From Bradyrhizobium sp. Ai1a-2 (lineage in GTDB: Bacteria > Pseudomonadota > Alphaproteobacteria > Rhizobiales > Xanthobacteraceae), in contig NZ_AUEZ01000026.1 in NCBI RefSeq assembly GCF_000426245.1, positions 37,638 to 101,637 on the forward strand: a stretch of DNA of 64,000 nucleotides, in the 5' to 3' direction. The notes under the pieces are model-generated. The model made no database searches. It saw only the letters and a program-made list of their open reading frames with translations, and had not been told where the DNA came from. A program made the translations under genes and the position numbers. This document shows positions 60,564 to 64,000 of the stretch, piece after piece; position 1 is the stretch's first letter, and every line of letters starts with the position of its first letter.

Positions 60564-60604
60564 GAGATCATGCATCCGATTCCATCCAATCGGATCATGA
60601 TCTC
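60564..60604. repeat. Hairpin abutting the ccmG start codon
   Basis: GAGATCATG (60564-60572) and ATCCGATT (60574-60581) pair with AATCGGAT (60588-60595) and CATGATCTC (60596-60604), giving a 17-base-pair stem with one bulged base and a 6-base loop. The ATG of ccmG begins at the next base, and no Shine-Dalgarno sequence lies outside the stem. Confidence 0.8.
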
Positions 60605-61195
60605 ATGAGCGAACCGATTGCCGAAACCGCGCCGCGGAGCCGGCGCTGGCTGGTGGCGCTGCCGCTGGTGGTCTTTGCCGCCCTCGCGGCGCTGTTTCTG
60701 CTGCGGCTCTATGGCGGCGATCCCTCGAAGATTCCATCGGCGCTGATCGGCCGGCCGGCGCCGCAGACCGCGTTGCCGGCGCTCGAGGGGCTGGTCAGGG
60801 ATGGCGTGCAGGTGCCCGGACTCGATCCTGCCGCCTTCAAGGGCAAGGTCAGCCTCGTCAATGTCTGGGCGTCCTGGTGCGTGCCGTGCCATGACGAAGC
60901 GCCGCTCCTGACCGAACTGGCCAAGGACAACCGGCTGCAGCTCGTCGGCATCAACTTCAAGGATGCGCCTGACAACGCCCGCCGCTTCCTCGGCCGCTAC
61001 GGCAATCCCTTCGGCATCGTCGGCGTCGACGCCAACGGCCGCGCGTCGATCGAATGGGGCGTCTATGGCGTGCCCGAGACCTTCATCGTCGGCCGCGAGG
61101 GCACCATCGTCTACAAGCTGGTCGGACCGGTGACACCGCAGAATTTCGACAGCGTGCTCAAGGTCGAGATCGAGAAGGCGCTGAAGGGAACGTAG
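60605..61195 (+). CDS. ccmG: Thiol:disulfide interchange protein CcmG/DsbE
   Basis: A 196-residue membrane-anchored periplasmic thioredoxin that reduces apocytochrome c heme-binding cysteines. One N-terminal anchor (residues about 15-33, WLVALPLVVFAALAALFLL), then the active-site WCVPC at 91-95 and cis-Pro region YGVPETFIV. GNPFGIVGVDANGRASIEWG is a CcmG-specific insert. Known as CycY in B. japonicum. The start is preceded by a repeat hairpin with no visible Shine-Dalgarno, so translation may be weak or depend on hairpin melting. Confidence 0.95.
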   Translation: MSEPIAETAPRSRRWLVALPLVVFAALAALFLLRLYGGDPSKIPSALIGRPAPQTALPALEGLVRDGVQVPGLDPAAFKGKVSLVNVWASWCVPCHDEAPLLTELAKDNRLQLVGINFKDAPDNARRFLGRYGNPFGIVGVDANGRASIEWGVYGVPETFIVGREGTIVYKLVGPVTPQNFDSVLKVEIEKALKGT

Positions 61196-61203
61196 CGCCC
61201 CTC

Positions 61204-61243
61204 CGTCATTCCGGGGCACGCGCAGCGTGAACCCGGAATGACG
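61204..61243. repeat. Inverted repeat between convergent ccmG and yciB
   Basis: CGTCATTCCGGG (61204-61215) is mirrored by CCCGGAATGACG (61232-61243), with ACGCG and CGTG arms inside. It fills the 60-base gap and could terminate transcription from both sides. The motif is common in rhizobial intergenic DNA. Confidence 0.75.
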
Positions 61244-61255
61244 AGCGGAGAGAGA

Positions 61256-61858
61256 CTACCCCTTGCTCACATCCCCAGCCTCCGCCTCGCTGCGCTCCAG
61301 CGAGACCGGCTCGAGCTGATAGCGCTTGATCAGCGGCATCTGGGTCACGGCAAACAGCATCGTCAGCGGCACCATGCCGAATACCTTGAAGGTGACCCAG
61401 AAATCGGTGCTCTGGGTGCGCCAGATGATCTCGTTCACGACCGCCATCGCCAAGAACCACAAGGCCCAGCGGAAGGTGAGGATGCGCCAGCCGTGCGGGG
61501 TGAGGTTGAACATCTGGTCGAACATGATCGCGATGAAGGAGCGGCCGAACAGCAGGCCGCCGCCGAGGGTAGCGGCGAACAGCGTGTAGACAATGGTCGG
61601 CTTCATCTTGATGAAGGTCTCATCGTGCAGGATCAGCGTCAGCGCCCCGAACACGACAACAACCACCGCCGTGACGATCGCCATCAGCGGCACATGCCGC
61701 GTCACCACGTAGGACGCGATCATCGCAGCCACCACCGCCACCATGAATACGCCGGTGGCGATGAACAGGTTCGACTTGGCATTGGCGAAGAAGAAGATGA
61801 GCAGCGGACCAAGCTCGGTCGCGAGCTTGAACAGGGGATGCGGTACTTTCTTGTCCAT
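61256..61858 (-). CDS. yciB: Septation protein A / inner membrane-spanning protein YciB
   Basis: A 200-residue membrane protein with about five spans. LATELGPLLIFFFAN at the start, MKPTIVYTLFAATLGGGLLFGRSF, WRILTFRWALWFLAMAVVNEIIWR and TDFWVTFKVFGMVPLTMLFAV are the YciB/IspZ hallmarks. It influences cell division and envelope synthesis. Its ATG overlaps the ftsY stop by one base (TAATG), so the two are coupled. Confidence 0.94.
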   Translation of the reverse strand: MDKKVPHPLFKLATELGPLLIFFFANAKSNLFIATGVFMVAVVAAMIASYVVTRHVPLMAIVTAVVVVVFGALTLILHDETFIKMKPTIVYTLFAATLGGGLLFGRSFIAIMFDQMFNLTPHGWRILTFRWALWFLAMAVVNEIIWRTQSTDFWVTFKVFGMVPLTMLFAVTQMPLIKRYQLEPVSLERSEAEAGDVSKG

Positions 61859-62796
61859 TACTCGATCCCTGCGATTGCCCTGGCGAAATCGCGCGCGGTG
61901 AAGGGGGCAAGATCGTCCACGCCTTCGCCGACGCCGACAAAATGTACCGGCAATTTATGCTTCTCCGACAGCGCCACCAGGATGCCGCCCCGCGCGGTGC
62001 CGTCGAGCTTCGTCATCACGAGGCCGGTGACGCCAGCAGTACGGTGAAAAGCCTCGACCTGCGACAGCGCATTTTGTCCCACCGTAGCGTCAAGCACCAG
62101 GAGCACCGCATGCGGCGCCGTGGCATCGACCTTCCGGATCACGCGCACGACCTTTTCGAGCTCGTTCATCAATTCGGCCTTGTTCTGCAGCCGGCCAGCG
62201 GTATCGATCAGCAGCACGTCGAGCTTTTGCTCCTTGGCCGTGCTCAGCGCATTGAAGGCGAGGCTTGCGGAATCCGAGCCCTGTGCGCCCGCGACGACAG
62301 GCGATTTGGTCCGTTCGCCCCAGATCTTGAGCTGCTCGATCGCGGCGGCACGGAAGGTGTCGCCGGCGGCCAGCATCACCTTGCGGCCTTCGGCCGAAAA
62401 CTTGGCCGCGAGCTTGCCGATGGTCGTGGTCTTGCCGGAGCCGTTGACCCCGACGACGAGGACGACGAATGGCTTCTTCGCCGCATCGATCTCGAGCGGC
62501 CTGGCCACCGGCGCCAGCACTTTCTCGACCTCGGTCGCGACCACGGCCTTGACCTCGTCGGCCGAGATCTCCTTGTCGTAACGTCCGGCGCCGACGGCGT
62601 CCGCGATGCGCACGGCGACGTCGGTACCGAGATCGGCGCGCAGCAGCACATCCTCGATATCATCGAGCATGGCGCGGTCGAGCTTGCGCTTGGTGACGAG
62701 GCCCGCAACGGCAGCGCCGATCGAACTCGAGGTCCGCTTCAGCCCGTTGGAGAGCCGCTTCCACCAGCTCAGTTTGGGTGCAGTGGTATCGTTCAT
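61858..62796 (-). CDS. ftsY: Signal recognition particle receptor FtsY
   Basis: A 312-residue GTPase that docks ribosome-SRP complexes at the membrane. The N domain starts near LKRTSSSIGAAVAGLVTKR and the NG domain has G1 GVNGSGKTTTIGKLA, DTAGRLQNKAELMNEL, TKLDGTARGG and a closing GVGEGVDDLAPF. The acidic A domain present in E. coli is absent, as in many alphaproteobacteria. It is divergent from the pseudouridine synthase gene with 48 bases between. Confidence 0.97.
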   Translation of the reverse strand: MNDTTAPKLSWWKRLSNGLKRTSSSIGAAVAGLVTKRKLDRAMLDDIEDVLLRADLGTDVAVRIADAVGAGRYDKEISADEVKAVVATEVEKVLAPVARPLEIDAAKKPFVVLVVGVNGSGKTTTIGKLAAKFSAEGRKVMLAAGDTFRAAAIEQLKIWGERTKSPVVAGAQGSDSASLAFNALSTAKEQKLDVLLIDTAGRLQNKAELMNELEKVVRVIRKVDATAPHAVLLVLDATVGQNALSQVEAFHRTAGVTGLVMTKLDGTARGGILVALSEKHKLPVHFVGVGEGVDDLAPFTARDFARAIAGIE

Positions 62797-62844
62797 GGCA
62801 GGGGTGTGTTAGCCGTTTCGCCCCGCAAACGAAAGTCTCGACGC

Positions 62845-63546
62845 GTGAACGATGTTCCACAATTGACGCCGGCGGAAATCGAGGCCCGCGTGCTCCATCG
62901 CGACGGCCTGATGCTGGTGATCGATAAACCGGCCGGAATTCCGGTGCATCGCGGCCCAAAAGGCGGCCCCAACCTGGAAGCTTCGTTCGACGCGCTGCGT
63001 TTCGGCCTACCGCGACCGCCGGTACTCGCCCATCGGCTGGACCGGGACACGTCGGGCTGCCTCGTCCTTGGGCGACATCGCAAAGCAACCGCCTCGCTCG
63101 GCCTGTTGTTCAAGCACGGCAAGATTTCAAAGACATATTGGGCCGTGGTCGAAGGCGGGCCTGCCGAAGAGCAAGGCACGATCGAGCTTTCGCTCGGCCG
63201 CAAGAACGCGGAGCGCGGCTGGTGGCAGAAGCCGGACCCGGAAGGTCAAAAGGCCGTGACAAACTGGAAAGTGCTCGGCCGCGGCGCCGGTCTCGCCTGG
63301 CTTGCGATGGAACCGGTCACCGGCCGCACCCATCAATTGCGCGTGCACGCTTCCGCCATGGGCTGGCCGATCGTCGGCGACAACATCTACGGCAACGGCC
63401 CGCGCTTCGGCGAACCGCGCCTGCATCTGCACTCGCGCGAACTGGTGATTCCGATTTCGAAGAACAAGGAGCCGGTGCGCGTCACCGCGCCGGCGCCCGA
63501 GCACATGCATGAACGGCTGAGGGCGTGCGGCTGGAATGGGGCGTAG
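62845..63546 (+). CDS. RluA-family RNA pseudouridine synthase
   Basis: A 233-residue pseudouridine synthase. The catalytic Asp66 is in AHRLDRDTSGCLV. DGLMLVIDKPAGIPVHRGP at the N-terminus, the C-terminal PVTGRTHQLRVHASAMGWPIVGDNIYG and RLHLHSRELVIP are RluA-type. There is no S4 domain, so it resembles the short RluA/TruC group acting on rRNA or tRNA; the target is not defined. The GTG at 62845 is the likely start. A family B repeat interrupted by an IS110 element follows. Confidence 0.92.
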   Translation: MNDVPQLTPAEIEARVLHRDGLMLVIDKPAGIPVHRGPKGGPNLEASFDALRFGLPRPPVLAHRLDRDTSGCLVLGRHRKATASLGLLFKHGKISKTYWAVVEGGPAEEQGTIELSLGRKNAERGWWQKPDPEGQKAVTNWKVLGRGAGLAWLAMEPVTGRTHQLRVHASAMGWPIVGDNIYGNGPRFGEPRLHLHSRELVIPISKNKEPVRVTAPAPEHMHERLRACGWNGA

Positions 63547-63595
63547 GCTGCCTTCTTCCTCGCATGGGAGAAGAAAGAGCGGACGCCAGTTGATG

Positions 63596-63698
63596 CGCCC
63601 TCGCCCCTTGTGGGAGAGGGCAGCTCCGCAGCCAGCAGCGAACTCACCAGGGTGAGGGGTTCTGTCCACGAACACCGGTGCTCGCGGAGACAACCCCT
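63596..63698. repeat. Family B repeat, interrupted by an IS110 element
   Basis: CCCTCGCCCCTTGTGGGAGAGGG starts the element and GGTGAGGGGTTCTG and GGAGACAACCCCT follow, matching the family B units at 855-972 and 23405-23551. In those units the next bases continue as CACCCG. Here they change after about 63698 to unrelated sequence, marking the probable insertion point. Confidence 0.65.
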
Positions 63699-63731
63699 TG
63701 TATCTGCACGGGCACGATTTGTGCGATGGAA

Positions 63732-63784
63732 GCGACTTAGCGCCTTGGCCGGTGGCCACCGGCCAAGGCGCGTGGCGAAGTCGC
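63732..63784 (+). ncRNA. Candidate bridge-RNA stem or structural palindrome in the IS leader
   Basis: GCGCCTTGGCCGGTGG (63740-63755) and CCACCGGCCAAGGCGC (63756-63771) form a perfect 32-base palindrome. GCGACTT (63732-63738) and AAGTCGC (63778-63784) extend the pairing outside with a small internal loop. In IS110 elements the leader before the transposase can encode the bridge RNA that pairs with target and donor DNA. Whether this stem belongs to it is inference. Confidence 0.4.
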
Positions 63785-63891
63785 CCGTTACCCCTCCGGC
63801 CACAACCGTGGATGAGCTCTGGGATCTTTGCCATGTCACGTACGACCGAACAGTCGCTTGAGTTCCAATCGCATGGACAAGGCAGGTTACC

Positions 63892-64000
63892 GTGAAGAAG
63901 ACGATTTGTGGAGTGGACGTTTCGAAAGCCCGGCTCGATGTCTGCATCGAACCCGGGCATCGGTTTGCGAGCTTCAATAACGATACGGCAGGCTTTGCAG
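63892..64000 (+). CDS. IS110-family transposase, N-terminal fragment (runs off the window)
   Basis: A GTG at 63892 opens a frame reading VKKTICGVDVSKARLDVCIE, then PGHRFASFNNDTAGFA, which continues past the window end. GVDVSKxxLDV is the start of the RuvC-like DEDD domain of IS110 recombinases, with the first catalytic Asp in VDVSK. Only 36 codons are visible. A GGCAGG segment provides a modest ribosome-binding site. The rest of the gene, including the C-terminal serine domain, cannot be seen. Confidence 0.85.
   Translation, partial: MKKTICGVDVSKARLDVCIEPGHRFASFNNDTAGFA

Larger units (their letters stand above)
63699..64000 (+). mobile_element. IS110-family insertion sequence, left part (cut by the window edge)
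   Basis: Begins where the family B repeat is broken and contains a non-coding leader of about 193 bases followed by the start of a transposase gene of DEDD type. IS110 elements lack terminal inverted repeats and often integrate into repetitive palindromes, which fits here. The right end is outside the window, so the length and exact borders are unknown. Confidence 0.7.

Noticed and set aside
61942..62844. Long plus-strand extension upstream of the pseudouridine synthase
   Set aside because: It is the reverse of ftsY. The pseudouridine synthase family begins at the GTG at 62845.

Overview
The window looks like core chromosome of a Bradyrhizobium-type alphaproteobacterium (Nitrobacteraceae). 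It is GC-rich throughout. An F1 ATPase operon stands without its F0 genes, an mdh-suc-lpdA operon is present, acnA is divergent from the cytochrome c maturation genes (cycVWZXY in B. japonicum nomenclature), and several protein sequences closely resemble Bradyrhizobium proteins I remember. The genus call rests on this recognition and not on a search.

Layout. 1-4.3 kb: a membrane protein, an OsmC-like protein and an Ssu-type ABC importer, all on the minus strand. 4.5-19.1 kb, plus strand: glnD, obgE, proB, [parDE inserted on the minus strand], proA, nadD, rsfS, rlmH, an EnvC-like murein hydrolase activator, ctpA, a divergent polysaccharide deacetylase and two tandem RppH-type Nudix hydrolases. 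19.1-23.4 kb: glgX (minus) and a groEL without groES (plus). 23.7-28.8 kb: atpHAGDC (minus). 29.4-34.8 kb: RlpA-like protein, priA, xerC, a DUF4337 protein and a small membrane protein. 34.8-46.8 kb (minus): zapE, mdh, sucC, DUF1579, sucD, sucA, sucB, SDR, lpdA, which is most of the lower TCA cycle in one array. 46.9-55.1 kb: thpR, tesA divergent from a ybbA/ybbP-like ABC pair, a Bax inhibitor-1 protein, GNAT, DUF2794, a candidate structured RNA and DUF1223. 55.3-61.2 kb: acnA divergent from ccmABCDG. 61.2-64 kb: yciB, ftsY, an RluA-family pseudouridine synthase, then the left end of an IS110-family element cut by the window edge.

Most genes are housekeeping. The unusual signals lie between them: (i) four families of inverted-repeat elements, many starting exactly at or supplying the stop codon of the upstream gene, one of them apparently interrupted by the IS110 element; (ii) a 32-bp perfect palindrome in the non-coding leader of that IS, where IS110 elements can encode a bridge RNA; (iii) a parDE module splitting proB from proA, with a frameshifted toxin gene and an ordered operator; (iv) an Irr-box-like (ICE) dyad shared by acnA and the ccm genes; (v) a perfect TTAA-N7-TTAA CtrA-type site upstream of a His-rich RlpA-like protein; (vi) a hairpin-plus-terminator locus at 54.0-54.2 kb that may encode a small RNA.

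I see no CRISPR array, rRNA, tRNA, prophage or biosynthetic cluster.
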